A stretch of DNA of 64,000 bases from Actinacidiphila fildesensis. Lineage in GTDB: Bacteria; Actinomycetota; Actinomycetes; Streptomycetales; Streptomycetaceae. Location of the stretch: NCBI RefSeq assembly GCF_042652185.1, contig NZ_JBHSIX010000003.1; one strand, 5' to 3'. Below the pieces are notes generated by a model, which made no database searches, had not been told where the DNA came from, and was given only the letters and a program-made list of their open reading frames with translations. This document shows positions 1 to 8,420 of the stretch, piece after piece. How positions within the stretch are numbered: the stretch's first letter is position 1; each line of letters opens with the position of its first letter. The translations under genes and the position numbers were made by a program.

Positions 1-1
1 C

Positions 2-1588
2 CGCGCCGCGTATCTGCTCTACCAGGACCGCCGGCGGTACGCGGGCGGCATCCTGGTGGTCAGCCCGACGCCGCTGCTCGTGGCGTACACCGAGGGCGTC
101 CTGCCGTCGCTCGGCGAGGAGGGCCAGGTCGCGATCCGCGCCGTCGGCTCGCTCGTCGACGGCGTGGAGGCCGATACGTACGACGAGCCCGCGGTCGCCC
201 GCATCAAGGGCTCGCTGCGGATGCTGAAGGTGCTGCGCAACGCCGCGCGCGGCGCGCTGGAGGCCCCGCAGGCGGGCAGGCCGCAGCAGCAGGCCGCGCT
301 CTTCGAGGACGACGAGGAGGAGAACGGGGCCGAGCAGCGTGTCTCCCGCACCACGCTGCGCGTCGTCGCCTTCGGGCGGCGGCTGGAGCTGGGCGAGCAG
401 GAGCTGTCGTCGATCCGGCACAACGTGCTGGGCGGCACCGCCCCCGTGAACCTGCTGCGCCCGCGCGCCCGCAGGCTGCTGCTGGACGCGCTGTGGCGGA
501 AGGCCGGACGCCGCTTCGACGACCAGGAGCTGGCGGCCGAGGAGCGCCAGGGCTTCGACGAGGACATCTCGACGGAGCCGGAGTTCCTGGACTTCCTGCA
601 GGCCTACTGGCCGATCCTCACCCCGCGCGGGGTGCTGGCGGCGCTGGCCGACGAGAAGCGGCTCGGCCGTTGGGCGCGCCGGGTGCTCACCCCGCCCGAG
701 GTGCGCCGGGTGGCGCGTTCGCTGCGCCGCGACGGTGTGACCGTGCACGACGTGGCGCTGCTCGACGAGTTGGAGACGCTGCTGGGCCCGCCGCCGCGCC
801 CGAAGAAGCGCGACGCGGACCCGCTGGACATGCTGACCGGTCTCGACGAGGTCACCACCTCGGCCGACCGGATGGGCGGCGGCCGCCGCAACCGGGCGGA
901 CCGGCTCGACGAGGAGCGGACCGAGTACGCGCACGTCATCGTCGACGAGGCGCAGGACCTGACGCCGATGCAGTGGCGGATGGTCGGCCGCCGCGGCAGG
1001 ACCGCGACCTGGACGATCGTCGGTGACCCGGCGCAGAGTTCCTGGACGGATCCCGACGAGGCCGCCCAGGCGCGCGAGGAGGCGCTCGGCAGCCGGCCGC
1101 GCCGCCGCTTCACGCTGACGGTCAACTACCGCAACCCGTCGGAGATCGCCGATCTGGCGGCGAAGGTGCTGCAGCTGGCGATGCCCGGCATGGAGTCGCC
1201 GCGCGCGGTGCGCTCCACCGGCCTGGTGCCGCGCTTCGCGGTGGCCGGCGCCGATCTGGGCGCGGCGGTGCGCGCGGAGGCCGAGTTGCTGCTGGCCGAC
1301 GTGGACGGCACGGTCGGCGTCGTGGTGGCCATGGGCCGCCGCGGGCAGGCCCGCAAGTGGCTGGCGGGGCTCGGCGAACGGGTGGTGGCGCTGGGCAGCC
1401 TGGAGGCCAAGGGCCTGGAGTACGACGCGACGATCGTGGTCTCCCCGGCGGAGATCGCCGACGAGTCGCCGGCCGGACTGCGGGTGCTCTACGTGGCGCT
1501 GACCCGCGCCACCCAGCGGCTCACGGTGCTCTCAGGTGAGCGCGACAGCCCGGACGGGTCCGGTGTCCCGGACCTGCTGCGGGACTGA
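2..1588 (+). CDS. HelD/HelR-like UvrD-family ATPase (C-terminal part)
   Basis: The gene enters the window from the left; about 528 C-terminal residues are visible, so no start can be given. It carries superfamily 1 helicase motifs: a Walker B/motif II block VIVDEAQDLTPMQW, a motif III-like TIVGDPAQSSW, motif IV/V LEAKGLEYDATIVV and motif VI LYVALTRATQRL. The long insert before the Walker B block and the overall pattern fit the HelD family, ATPases that pull stalled RNA polymerase off DNA and in some actinobacteria (HelR) lower rifampicin sensitivity. Family assignment is from recognised motifs; the RNA polymerase role is known for the family and inferred here. A strong terminator lies 54 bp downstream. 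Confidence 0.85.
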   Translation, partial: RAAYLLYQDRRRYAGGILVVSPTPLLVAYTEGVLPSLGEEGQVAIRAVGSLVDGVEADTYDEPAVARIKGSLRMLKVLRNAARGALEAPQAGRPQQQAALFEDDEEENGAEQRVSRTTLRVVAFGRRLELGEQELSSIRHNVLGGTAPVNLLRPRARRLLLDALWRKAGRRFDDQELAAEERQGFDEDISTEPEFLDFLQAYWPILTPRGVLAALADEKRLGRWARRVLTPPEVRRVARSLRRDGVTVHDVALLDELETLLGPPPRPKKRDADPLDMLTGLDEVTTSADRMGGGRRNRADRLDEERTEYAHVIVDEAQDLTPMQWRMVGRRGRTATWTIVGDPAQSSWTDPDEAAQAREEALGSRPRRRFTLTVNYRNPSEIADLAAKVLQLAMPGMESPRAVRSTGLVPRFAVAGADLGAAVRAEAELLLADVDGTVGVVVAMGRRGQARKWLAGLGERVVALGSLEAKGLEYDATIVVSPAEIADESPAGLRVLYVALTRATQRLTVLSGERDSPDGSGVPDLLRD

Positions 1589-1641
1589 CGGCAGCCGCCG
1601 TCCGGGACCTGAGCGGGTCCCGGAGGGTGCTGGTGGAACGA

Positions 1642-1675
1642 CGACGGGCGCCCCTCGTGAGAGGGGCGCCCGTCG
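1642..1675. terminator. Terminator after the HelD-like gene
   Basis: A perfect 15-bp inverted repeat (arms 1642-1656 and 1661-1675) encloses the 4-base loop GTGA. There is no T run, which is usual for high-GC actinobacterial terminators. Confidence 0.85.
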
Positions 1676-1992
1676 GACGTTGGTGACACCGACCCGCCAT
1701 GCTCGCCTCGCGGCAAGTGGGCGCTCGAAGCGCCTAAGGTTGGGCCCGGGGGCTTGGATCGAGCCGGTGCCGTACCCAGGCTAACAAACCGTCCCGTGGG
1801 TTGCTTCCCGCATCTGCCGACAACCCGGAATTTGCTCAAGGTCACAGTCCGGGCTTGAAAATTCAGCCTGTTTCTCGCATGGTGGAAGTATCTTTCCGTT
1901 GCCAAGGTCACGGTTACGCGTACCGGCCAGTAGGTGCAACGATCGAGCGGCAGAGCGTTTGAACCAGCAGGCAGCGGAAGAAGGTCGTCAGG
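1676..1992. other. Structured intergenic region upstream of the malic enzyme gene
   Basis: This stretch of 317 bases has no convincing gene. It contains small hairpins, for example a 6-bp stem at 1720-1725 with 1729-1734, and a GC-rich segment around 1745-1780 with GGCT/AGCC pairing. The 100 bases before the malic enzyme start are less GC-rich (TTGCTCAAGG, TTGAAAATTC, TATCTTTCC), as expected for promoter DNA. It could hold the malic enzyme promoter and a leader RNA or a small RNA; I cannot decide from sequence alone. Confidence 0.5.
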
Positions 1993-3426
1993 ATGGCAAC
2001 GGCGCCAAGCGTCTCGTACTCGATCACGGTACGGCTGGAGGTCCCGGCGAGCGGGACCGCGGTCAGCCAGCTCACCACCGCGGTGGAGTCGTCGGGAGGG
2101 TCGGTGACCGGTCTTGACGTGACCGCCTCCGGCCACGAGAAGCTCCGGATCGACGTGACCATCGCGGCCACGTCCACCGCGCACGGCGACGAGATCGTCG
2201 AGAAGCTGCGCGGCATCGAGGGCGTCGTCCTCGGCAAGGTCTCCGACCGTACGTTCCTGATGCACCTCGGCGGCAAGATCGAGATGCAGTCGAAGCACCC
2301 CATCCGCAACCGTGACGATCTCTCGATGATCTACACCCCGGGCGTCGCCCGCGTGTGCATGGCCATCGCCGAGAACCCCGAGGACGCCCGCCGCCTCACC
2401 ATCAAGCGCAACAGCGTCGCCGTCGTCACCGACGGCTCCGCGGTGCTCGGCCTGGGCAACATCGGCCCGATGGCCGCCCTGCCGGTCATGGAGGGCAAGG
2501 CGGCGCTCTTCAAGCGCTTCGCCGGCATCGACGCGTGGCCGATCTGCCTCGACACCCAGGACCCCGACGAGATCGTGGCGATCGTGAAGGCCATCGCGCC
2601 GGGCTTCGCGGGCATCAACCTGGAGGACATCTCCGCGCCGCGCTGCTTCGAGATCGAGGCCCGGCTGCGGGAGATGCTGGACATCCCGGTCTTCCACGAC
2701 GACCAGCACGGCACCGCCATTGTGGTGCTTGCCGCACTCACCAACGCGCTGCGTGTCGTCGGCAAGGACATCGGCGACGTACGGGTCGTCATGTCGGGTG
2801 CGGGCGCGGCCGGTACGGCCATTCTCAAGCTGCTCATCGCCGCCGGCGTGAAGCACGCGGTCTCCGCCGACATCCACGGTGTCGTGCACGCGGGACGCCC
2901 CGACCTCGTCGACGCCGACCCCGAGTCGCCGCTGCGCTGGATCGCCGACAACACCAATCCTGAGGGCATCACGGGCACCCTCAAGGAGGCCGTGCGCGGC
3001 GCCGACGTCTTCATCGGCGTCTCCGCCCCCAACGTCCTGACCGGCGACGATGTCGCCGCGATGGCCCAGGGCGCGATCGTCTTCGCCCTCGCCAACCCCG
3101 ACCCCGAGGTGGAACCGGCGGTGGCCCGGCAGACCGCCGCGGTGGTCGCCACCGGCCGCAGCGACTTCCCCAACCAGATCAACAACGTCCTGGTCTTCCC
3201 TGGTGTCTTCCGCGGCCTGTTGGACGCTCAGAGCCGTACGGTGAACACCGAGATGATGCTGGCCGCCGCGCACGCTCTCGCCGATGTCGTCGGCGAGGAC
3301 GAGCTGAACGCGAACTACATCATTCCCAGCGTTTTCAACGACAAGGTGGCGGGCGCCGTCGCGGGAGCCGTTCAGAAGGCGGCAAAGGCGATGGGCGCGG
3401 CAACCGACTCGACGGCCACTGTGTGA
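1993..3426 (+). CDS. NAD-dependent malic enzyme with N-terminal ACT domain
   Basis: The 477-residue protein converts malate to pyruvate and CO2 with reduction of NAD(P). Residues about 10-85 form an ACT-type small-molecule-binding domain, then come the malic enzyme N domain and the NAD-binding domain. Visible signatures are the YTPGVARV start motif, TDGSAVLGLGNIG, INLEDISAPRCFEIE, FHDDQHGTA (metal-binding acidic residues) and the Rossmann loop GAGAAGTA, followed by NPDPEV. The ATG is preceded by a GAAGAAGG ribosome binding site at 8-base spacing. The ACT domain suggests allosteric control by an amino acid or related ligand (inference). Genes on either side (HelD-like, HU) are transcribed separately or only loosely linked. 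Confidence 0.95.
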   Translation: MATAPSVSYSITVRLEVPASGTAVSQLTTAVESSGGSVTGLDVTASGHEKLRIDVTIAATSTAHGDEIVEKLRGIEGVVLGKVSDRTFLMHLGGKIEMQSKHPIRNRDDLSMIYTPGVARVCMAIAENPEDARRLTIKRNSVAVVTDGSAVLGLGNIGPMAALPVMEGKAALFKRFAGIDAWPICLDTQDPDEIVAIVKAIAPGFAGINLEDISAPRCFEIEARLREMLDIPVFHDDQHGTAIVVLAALTNALRVVGKDIGDVRVVMSGAGAAGTAILKLLIAAGVKHAVSADIHGVVHAGRPDLVDADPESPLRWIADNTNPEGITGTLKEAVRGADVFIGVSAPNVLTGDDVAAMAQGAIVFALANPDPEVEPAVARQTAAVVATGRSDFPNQINNVLVFPGVFRGLLDAQSRTVNTEMMLAAAHALADVVGEDELNANYIIPSVFNDKVAGAVAGAVQKAAKAMGAATDSTATV

Positions 3427-3496
3427 CGACACTGGGTCATCGCAACGCATCCGAGCCGCTTTTTCAGCGACTCGCTCGGGTGCCGGATTGGCTTTC

Positions 3497-3512
3497 CCCC
3501 CATATATGGGGG
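3497..3512. promoter_or_regulatory. Perfect 16-bp palindrome upstream of the HU gene
   Basis: The sequence CCCCCATATATGGGGG is a perfect palindrome 80 bases before the HU start codon, in the 165-bp gap after the malic enzyme gene. An AT core flanked by C and G runs in this genome stands out. It may be an operator or a supercoiling-sensitive promoter element for the HU gene; no T run supports a terminator. Confidence 0.4.
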
Positions 3513-3591
3513 CAGGATGCAACTCGGGCAGTGAGGCAGCATCAGCTTCAAGCTCGCGCCCCCCTGGCAGAAAGAACACGGGAGTAAAGAT

Positions 3592-3873
3592 ATGAACCGC
3601 AGTGAGCTGGTGGCCGCTCTGTCCGAGCGCGCCGAGGTGACCCGTAAGGACGCCGACGCCGTACTGGCCGCTCTCGCCGAGACCGTCGGCGAGATCGTCG
3701 CCAAGGGCGACGAGAAGGTCACCATTCCCGGCTTCCTGACCTTCGAGCGCACCCACCGTGCCGCTCGCACCGCGCGCAACCCGCAGACCGGCGACCCGAT
3801 CCAGATCCCGGCCGGCTACAGCGTGAAGGTCTCCGCGGGCTCCAAGCTCAAGGAAGCCGCCAAGGGCAAGTAG
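3592..3873 (+). CDS. hupA: HU-family nucleoid protein
   Basis: The 93-residue protein has the length and sequence of a short, canonical HU (no lysine-rich tail). It shows the DNA-binding arm region FERTHRAARTARNPQTG followed by PAGYSVKVSAGSKLK. HU bends and compacts DNA non-specifically; streptomycetes have this vegetative form and a second, tailed form. The ATG at 3592 follows GGGAGTAAAG at good spacing. The gene stands alone between the malic enzyme gene and convergent murA, with its own terminator directly behind. Confidence 0.95.
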   Translation: MNRSELVAALSERAEVTRKDADAVLAALAETVGEIVAKGDEKVTIPGFLTFERTHRAARTARNPQTGDPIQIPAGYSVKVSAGSKLKEAAKGK

Positions 3874-3892
3874 TTCCCGACTGGCAAGGCAG

Positions 3893-3926
3893 AGGGCGGC
3901 CATCCCCCCGGGGGGATGGCCGCCCT
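3893..3926. terminator. Bidirectional terminator between hupA and murA
   Basis: A 17-bp perfect inverted repeat with arms meeting at 3909/3910 (CCCGGG at the centre) is followed by TTGCTGT. Position between convergent genes fits use from both sides. Confidence 0.85.
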
Positions 3927-3974
3927 TGCTGTGTCCGGGCTCCGGACGGGCCCGCGGGCCCGTCCGGGGGAGTG

Positions 3975-5315
3975 CTAGACGCTCACGGGGTTCGGCAGCT
4001 CGACGTTGGCCCCCAGCTCCGCGAGCTTCGCCATGAAGTTCTCGTAGCCGCGGTTGATGAGGTCGATGCCGTGTACCCGGGAGGTGCCCTGGGCCGCCAG
4101 GGCGGCGATCAGGTACGAGAAGCCGCCGCGGAGGTCGGGGATGACCAGATCGGCGCCCTGCAGCTTCGTGGGGCCGGAGACGACCGCCGAGTGCAGGAAG
4201 TTGCGCTGGCCGAACCGGCAGGCGGAGCCGCCCAGGCACTCGCGGTACAGCTGGATGTGCGCACCCATCTGGTTGAGCGCCGAGGTGAAGCCCAGCCGGG
4301 ACTCGTAGACCGTCTCGTGGACGATCGACAGGCCGGACGCCTGCGTCAGCGCCACCACGAGCGGCTGCTGCCAGTCGGTCTGGAAGCCGGGGTGGACGTC
4401 CGTCTCCAGCGCGATGGCGTTGAGCGGGCCGCCCGGGTGCCAGAAGCGGATGCCCTCGTCGTCGATCTCGAAGGCGCCGCCGACCCGGCGGAAGGTGTTC
4501 AGGAACGTCATCATCGACCGCTGTTGGGCCCCGCGGACGTAGATGTTGCCCTCGGTGGCCAGCGCCGCGCTCGCCCAGGAGGCCGCCTCCAGGCGGTCCG
4601 GGAGCGCGCGGTGGTTGTAGCCGCCGAGCTTGTCGACGCCGGTGATCCGGATCGTCCGGTCGGTGTCCATCGAGATGATCGCGCCCATTTTCTGCAGAAC
4701 GCAGATCAGGTCCTCGATCTCCGGCTCGACCGCCGCGTTCGACAGTTCGGTGACGCCCTCGGCCAGCACGGCCGTCAGCAGCACCTGCTCGGTCGAGCCG
4801 ACCGACGGGTACGGCAGCGTGATCTTGCAGCCGCGCAGCCGCTGCGGGGCTTCCAGGTACTGGCCGCCGGGCCGCTTCTCGATGGTCGCGCCGAACTGCC
4901 GCAGCACGTCGAAGTGGAAGTCGATCGGCCGGCCGCCGATGTCGCAGCCGCCCAGGCCCGGGATGAAGGCATGCCCGAGGCGGTGCAGCAGCGGGCCGCA
5001 GAACAGGATCGGGATCCGGGAGGATCCGGCGTGCGCGTCGATGTCGGCCACGTTGGCGCTCTCGACGTGCGAGGGGTCGAGCACCAGCTCGCCCGGTTCC
5101 TCACCGGCCTGGACCGTTACGCCGTGCAGCTGGAGCAGCCCGCGCACGACGCGGACATCGCGGATGTCGGGCACGTTGCGCAGTCGGCTCGGCTCGCTGC
5201 CGAGGAGGGCGGCGACCATGGCCTTCGGCACGAGGTTCTTCGCGCCGCGGACACGGATCTCGCCCCGGAGCGGGGTTCCGCCATGGACAAGCAGTACGTC
5301 GGAAGCGTCGGTCAT
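3975..5315 (-). CDS. murA: UDP-N-acetylglucosamine 1-carboxyvinyltransferase (MurA)
   Basis: The 446-residue enzyme transfers enolpyruvate from PEP to UDP-GlcNAc, the first committed step of peptidoglycan synthesis in the cytoplasm. It has the KN motif (Lys26-Asn27) and the catalytic-loop cysteine, Cys124 in LGGCDIGGRP, so it should be fosfomycin-sensitive, unlike the Asp-type mycobacterial enzyme. I place the start at the ATG at 5315 (MTDASDVLLV), which matches the family's N terminus; an upstream ATG at 5342 and a GTG further up are in frame but lack a ribosome binding site. An AGGAA lies 15 bases before the chosen ATG. Gene is convergent with hupA and divergent from the YqgE gene. Confidence 0.93.
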   Translation of the reverse strand: MTDASDVLLVHGGTPLRGEIRVRGAKNLVPKAMVAALLGSEPSRLRNVPDIRDVRVVRGLLQLHGVTVQAGEEPGELVLDPSHVESANVADIDAHAGSSRIPILFCGPLLHRLGHAFIPGLGGCDIGGRPIDFHFDVLRQFGATIEKRPGGQYLEAPQRLRGCKITLPYPSVGSTEQVLLTAVLAEGVTELSNAAVEPEIEDLICVLQKMGAIISMDTDRTIRITGVDKLGGYNHRALPDRLEAASWASAALATEGNIYVRGAQQRSMMTFLNTFRRVGGAFEIDDEGIRFWHPGGPLNAIALETDVHPGFQTDWQQPLVVALTQASGLSIVHETVYESRLGFTSALNQMGAHIQLYRECLGGSACRFGQRNFLHSAVVSGPTKLQGADLVIPDLRGGFSYLIAALAAQGTSRVHGIDLINRGYENFMAKLAELGANVELPNPVSV

Positions 5316-5592
5316 GGATCTCGCGTTCCTGGAGACAGTCATAAAAATGGGCGGGGTCCCCGCAGGCACCAAGAAGAAATGGTAATGCGCCTACAGGGAA
5401 CTCCTGTAAGCCCAGGAGGCGCCAGCTGTGTCATGACTTCGCTACAGCCGCTCCGGCCCGTCTGGTTACCAGCCGGTACAGGGCGCCCCGGGCCGGCGGG
5501 GCCCACCGCTCGACTGCCCGCACGCTGCGCGATTACGCCGGGGCCGGTCGTTGGCACCCCGCGACGGCCCGGGATGCGGGATCATGTTGACC

Positions 5593-6171
5593 ATGACGGA
5601 GGTCACTTCGCTCACCGGCAGGCTGCTCGTGGCGACGCCGGCTCTGGCGGACCCGAATTTCGACCGTGCGGTGGTACTCCTTCTCGACCACGACGAGGCG
5701 GGGTCGCTCGGCGTCGTGCTGAACCGACCGACCCCGGTCGGAGTGGGCGATGTGCTCCAGCCGTGGGCGGTGCTCGCCGGGTCACCTCCGGTGGTGTTCC
5801 AGGGCGGCCCCGTCTCGCTGGACTCCGCCCTGGGGCTGGCCGTGGTCCCCGGTGAGTCCTGGGACGACGGGGACGACGCCCCGCTGGGCTGGCGGCGGGT
5901 GCACGGCGCGATCGGCCTGGTGGACCTGGAGGCCCCGCCGGAACTGCTCGCGGCGGAGCTGGGATCCCTGCGGATCTTCGCCGGCTACTCCGGATGGGGG
6001 CCGGGTCAGCTGGAGGCGGAACTGGTCGACGGCGCCTGGTACGTCGTGGAGTCGGAACCGGGTGATGTGTCCTCACCGGACCCGGAACGGCTGTGGCGCT
6101 CCGTGCTCAGGCGGCAACGCAATGAATTGGCGATGGTGGCCACGTACCCGGACGACCCGTCGCTCAATTAG
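5593..6171 (+). CDS. YqgE/AlgH family protein
   Basis: The 192-residue protein belongs to the YqgE/AlgH (DUF179) family, recognised from LTGRLLVATPAL, FDRAVVLLLDHD, GSLGVVLNRPT, FQGGPV and FAGYSGWGPGQLEAEL. Its biochemical function is not established. I take the ATG at 5593, where the family's conserved N terminus begins; an in-frame ATG 42 bases upstream would add a poorly conserved leader. It is followed after 11 bases by the DUF3039 gene, so the two are probably co-transcribed. Confidence 0.88.
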   Translation: MTEVTSLTGRLLVATPALADPNFDRAVVLLLDHDEAGSLGVVLNRPTPVGVGDVLQPWAVLAGSPPVVFQGGPVSLDSALGLAVVPGESWDDGDDAPLGWRRVHGAIGLVDLEAPPELLAAELGSLRIFAGYSGWGPGQLEAELVDGAWYVVESEPGDVSSPDPERLWRSVLRRQRNELAMVATYPDDPSLN

Positions 6172-6182
6172 GCTTGACGGTT

Positions 6183-6467
6183 ATGAGCACTCTTGAGCCC
6201 GAACGCGGGGCCGGTACTGGCACCCTCGTCGAGCCGACCCCGCAGGTGTCGCACGGCGATGGCGACCACGAGCGCTTCGCACACTATGTCCAGAAGGACA
6301 AGATCATGGAGAGTGCGCTCTCCGGATCTCCGGTGGTAGCGCTGTGCGGGAAGGTCTGGGTGCCGGGACGGGACCCGAAGAAGTACCCGGTCTGCCCGAT
6401 GTGCAAAGAGATCTTCGAGACGATGCCCCTCGGTGGCGGCGACAAGGACAAGAGCGGCAAGAACTGA
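6183..6467 (+). CDS. DUF3039 family small zinc-ribbon-like protein
   Basis: The 94-residue protein has the DUF3039 pattern common in actinobacteria: an acidic, variable N terminus, the block HYVQKDKIMESALSG, then VALCGKVWVPGRDPKKYPVCPMCKEIFE. Three cysteines (CGK, CPMC) may bind zinc. The function is unknown. A TTG nine bases upstream is in frame, but the ATG at 6183 fits better. It likely shares a transcript with the YqgE gene. Confidence 0.85.
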   Translation: MSTLEPERGAGTGTLVEPTPQVSHGDGDHERFAHYVQKDKIMESALSGSPVVALCGKVWVPGRDPKKYPVCPMCKEIFETMPLGGGDKDKSGKN

Positions 6468-6484
6468 CCGCAGGTCTACGCCTG

Positions 6485-6500
6485 ATTGGTCTATGCCAAT
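6485..6500. promoter_or_regulatory. DasR-like operator before the hexosaminidase gene
   Basis: ATTGGTCTATGCCAAT is an imperfect palindrome that matches 12 of 16 positions of the dre consensus ACTGGTCTAGACCAGT bound by the GlcNAc-responsive repressor DasR. It lies 29 bases before the start of a GlcNAc-releasing enzyme gene, which makes functional sense. Match is from memory of the consensus. Confidence 0.65.
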
Positions 6501-6528
6501 TCGGTGCCGGCGGGGCAGGATGTCGGTC

Positions 6529-8157
6529 ATGGATCTGATCCCCGCCCCGCGCCAGGTGTCCGACGACTCGGGGGACGAGTTCTTCGTCCTCGGACCTGAC
6601 ACGGTGCTGGCCGCCGGGCCGGGCACGGAGCGGGCGGAGAGATGGCTGCGCTCCGAACTCGGAGCGGCCACCGGTCACCGCCTCGCGCCGGGCAACGGCT
6701 CGGAGACCGACGCCATCAGGATCACGGTCGCCGAGATGGTCACCGACGATCTCGGCCCCGAGGGCTACCGGATCATGGTGTCGCCGACCGGTGTCCATCT
6801 CTACGGCGGCGGCCCGGCGGGCGTCTTCTGGGGCGCGCAGACGCTGCGTCAGCTGCTGGGCCCGGACGCCTTCCGGCGCGCACCGCTCGAAGGCCGCGAG
6901 TGGCGGATCCCGTTCTGCCACATCGAGGACTCACCGCGCTTCGGCTGGCGCGGCTTCATGCTCGACGTGGCCCGGCACTTCATGCCCAAGGACGCGGTGC
7001 TGCGCTATCTCGACCTGATGGCCGCGCACAAGCTCAACGTGCTGCATCTGCACCTCACCGACGACCAGGGCTGGCGCGTGGAGATCAAGCGCTACCCGCT
7101 GCTCACCGAGGTGGGGGCCTGGCGCGAGCGCACCAAGGTGGGGCTGCGGGAGTCCGAGCTGTGGGACGAGCGGCCGCACGGCGGCTACTACACCCAGGAC
7201 GACATCCGCGAGATCGTCGCCTACGCGGCACAGCGGCACATCACCGTGGTGCCCGAGATCGACATCCCCGGGCACTCGCAGGCCGCCATCGCCGCCTATC
7301 CCGAACTGGGCAACACCGACGTCGTCGACACCGGTACGCTCTCCGTGCTGACCAGTTGGGGCGTCAACCCCAATGTGCTGGCCCCCGCCGACAGCACCCT
7401 GCGCTTCTACGAGGGCGTCTTCACCGAGCTGCTCGACCTGTTCCCGTCCGAGTTCTTCCACATCGGCGGTGACGAGTGCCCCAAGGAGCAGTGGCGCGCC
7501 TCCGCGGCCGCGCAGGCGCGGATCAAGGAGCTGGGGTTGGCCGGTGAGGACGAGCTGCAGAGCTGGATCATCCGGCACTTCGACGGCTGGCTCGCCGAGC
7601 GCGGCCGCCGGCTGATCGGCTGGGACGAGATCCTCGAAGGCGGCCTGGCTCCTGGTGCGGCCGTCTCCTCCTGGCGGGGCTACGAGGGCGGGATCGCCGC
7701 CGCGCGGGCCGGGCACGACGTCGTGATGTGCCCCGAGTCGCATGTCTATCTGGACTGGCGGCAGTCGGACCGGGCCGACGAGCCGGTGCCGATCGCGCGG
7801 GTGCGCATCCTGGAGGACGTCTACCGGTTCGAGCCGGTGCCCGCGGAGCTCACCGAGGAGCAGGCCGCGCACGTCATCGGGACCCAGGCCAACGCCTGGA
7901 CCGAGGTGATGGACTCACCGCGGGTCGTCGACTACATGGTGTTCCCGCGGCTGGCGGCGGTCGCCGAGGTGGCCTGGTCGGAGCTGCCCGCGCCCGCCGA
8001 GCGGGACTGGCCGGACTTCGAGCGCCGAATGGAAGTCCACTACGCACGACTTGACGCGCTCGGTGTGGAGTACCGCCCGCCCGGTGGTCCGCTGCCGTGG
8101 CAGCGGCGCCCGGGTGTACTCGGACGCCCGATCGACGGACCACCCCCGATCGTGTGA
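6529..8157 (+). CDS. Family GH20 beta-N-acetylhexosaminidase
   Basis: The 542-residue protein releases terminal GlcNAc from chito-oligosaccharides or related glycans by substrate-assisted catalysis. It has the N-terminal GH20b domain (about residues 1-130) and the TIM barrel with LHLTDDQGWR, PEIDIPGHSQA and the catalytic pair Asp315-Glu316 in HIGGDECPKEQW, plus GWDEILEGG. I see no signal peptide, so it is probably intracellular. The ATG at 6529 has AGGA eight bases upstream; an alternative ATG is at 6520. The DasR-like site in front ties it to the GlcNAc uptake genes at 46-49 kb. Confidence 0.93.
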   Translation: MDLIPAPRQVSDDSGDEFFVLGPDTVLAAGPGTERAERWLRSELGAATGHRLAPGNGSETDAIRITVAEMVTDDLGPEGYRIMVSPTGVHLYGGGPAGVFWGAQTLRQLLGPDAFRRAPLEGREWRIPFCHIEDSPRFGWRGFMLDVARHFMPKDAVLRYLDLMAAHKLNVLHLHLTDDQGWRVEIKRYPLLTEVGAWRERTKVGLRESELWDERPHGGYYTQDDIREIVAYAAQRHITVVPEIDIPGHSQAAIAAYPELGNTDVVDTGTLSVLTSWGVNPNVLAPADSTLRFYEGVFTELLDLFPSEFFHIGGDECPKEQWRASAAAQARIKELGLAGEDELQSWIIRHFDGWLAERGRRLIGWDEILEGGLAPGAAVSSWRGYEGGIAAARAGHDVVMCPESHVYLDWRQSDRADEPVPIARVRILEDVYRFEPVPAELTEEQAAHVIGTQANAWTEVMDSPRVVDYMVFPRLAAVAEVAWSELPAPAERDWPDFERRMEVHYARLDALGVEYRPPGGPLPWQRRPGVLGRPIDGPPPIV

Positions 8158-8322
8158 GCAATACCGCAACATCTGTCCCCCGCAAGGGCGGGCCTGGCAC
8201 GGTGGATTGGCGTATCTTCGCAACACCCTCGAAGAGCGTTAATCCCGACACTGGGGTGATACCCGACAGAACGGGGCATTCCCTCCCGTGGAGGGCAGGC
8301 CCGCACTTCGCGGACCCTCGCG

Positions 8323-8351
8323 TTGACCATCGCGGAACATGTGCCAGAGTT
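8323..8351 (+). promoter_or_regulatory. Candidate promoter for the xanthine dehydrogenase-like operon
   Basis: TTGACC (8323-8328) is followed at about 16-17 bases by CAGAGT/AGAGTT (8345-8351), close to the vegetative TTGACN / TAGRRT pattern, and about 70 bases before the GTG start. The call rests on pattern only. Confidence 0.4.
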
Positions 8352-8420
8352 GCCACGTCCGGGCTGTCAGCACGTACGGTACGGCTACCGCACGGCGGAG
8401 AGCCGGGAAGGGGCAGCTGC

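Noticed and set aside
1489..4239. Very long reverse-strand open frame (about 900 codons) opposite the malic enzyme and hupA genes
   Set aside because: It is antisense to clearly identified genes, has arginine/glycine-rich nonsense composition and arises from the codon bias of high-GC DNA.
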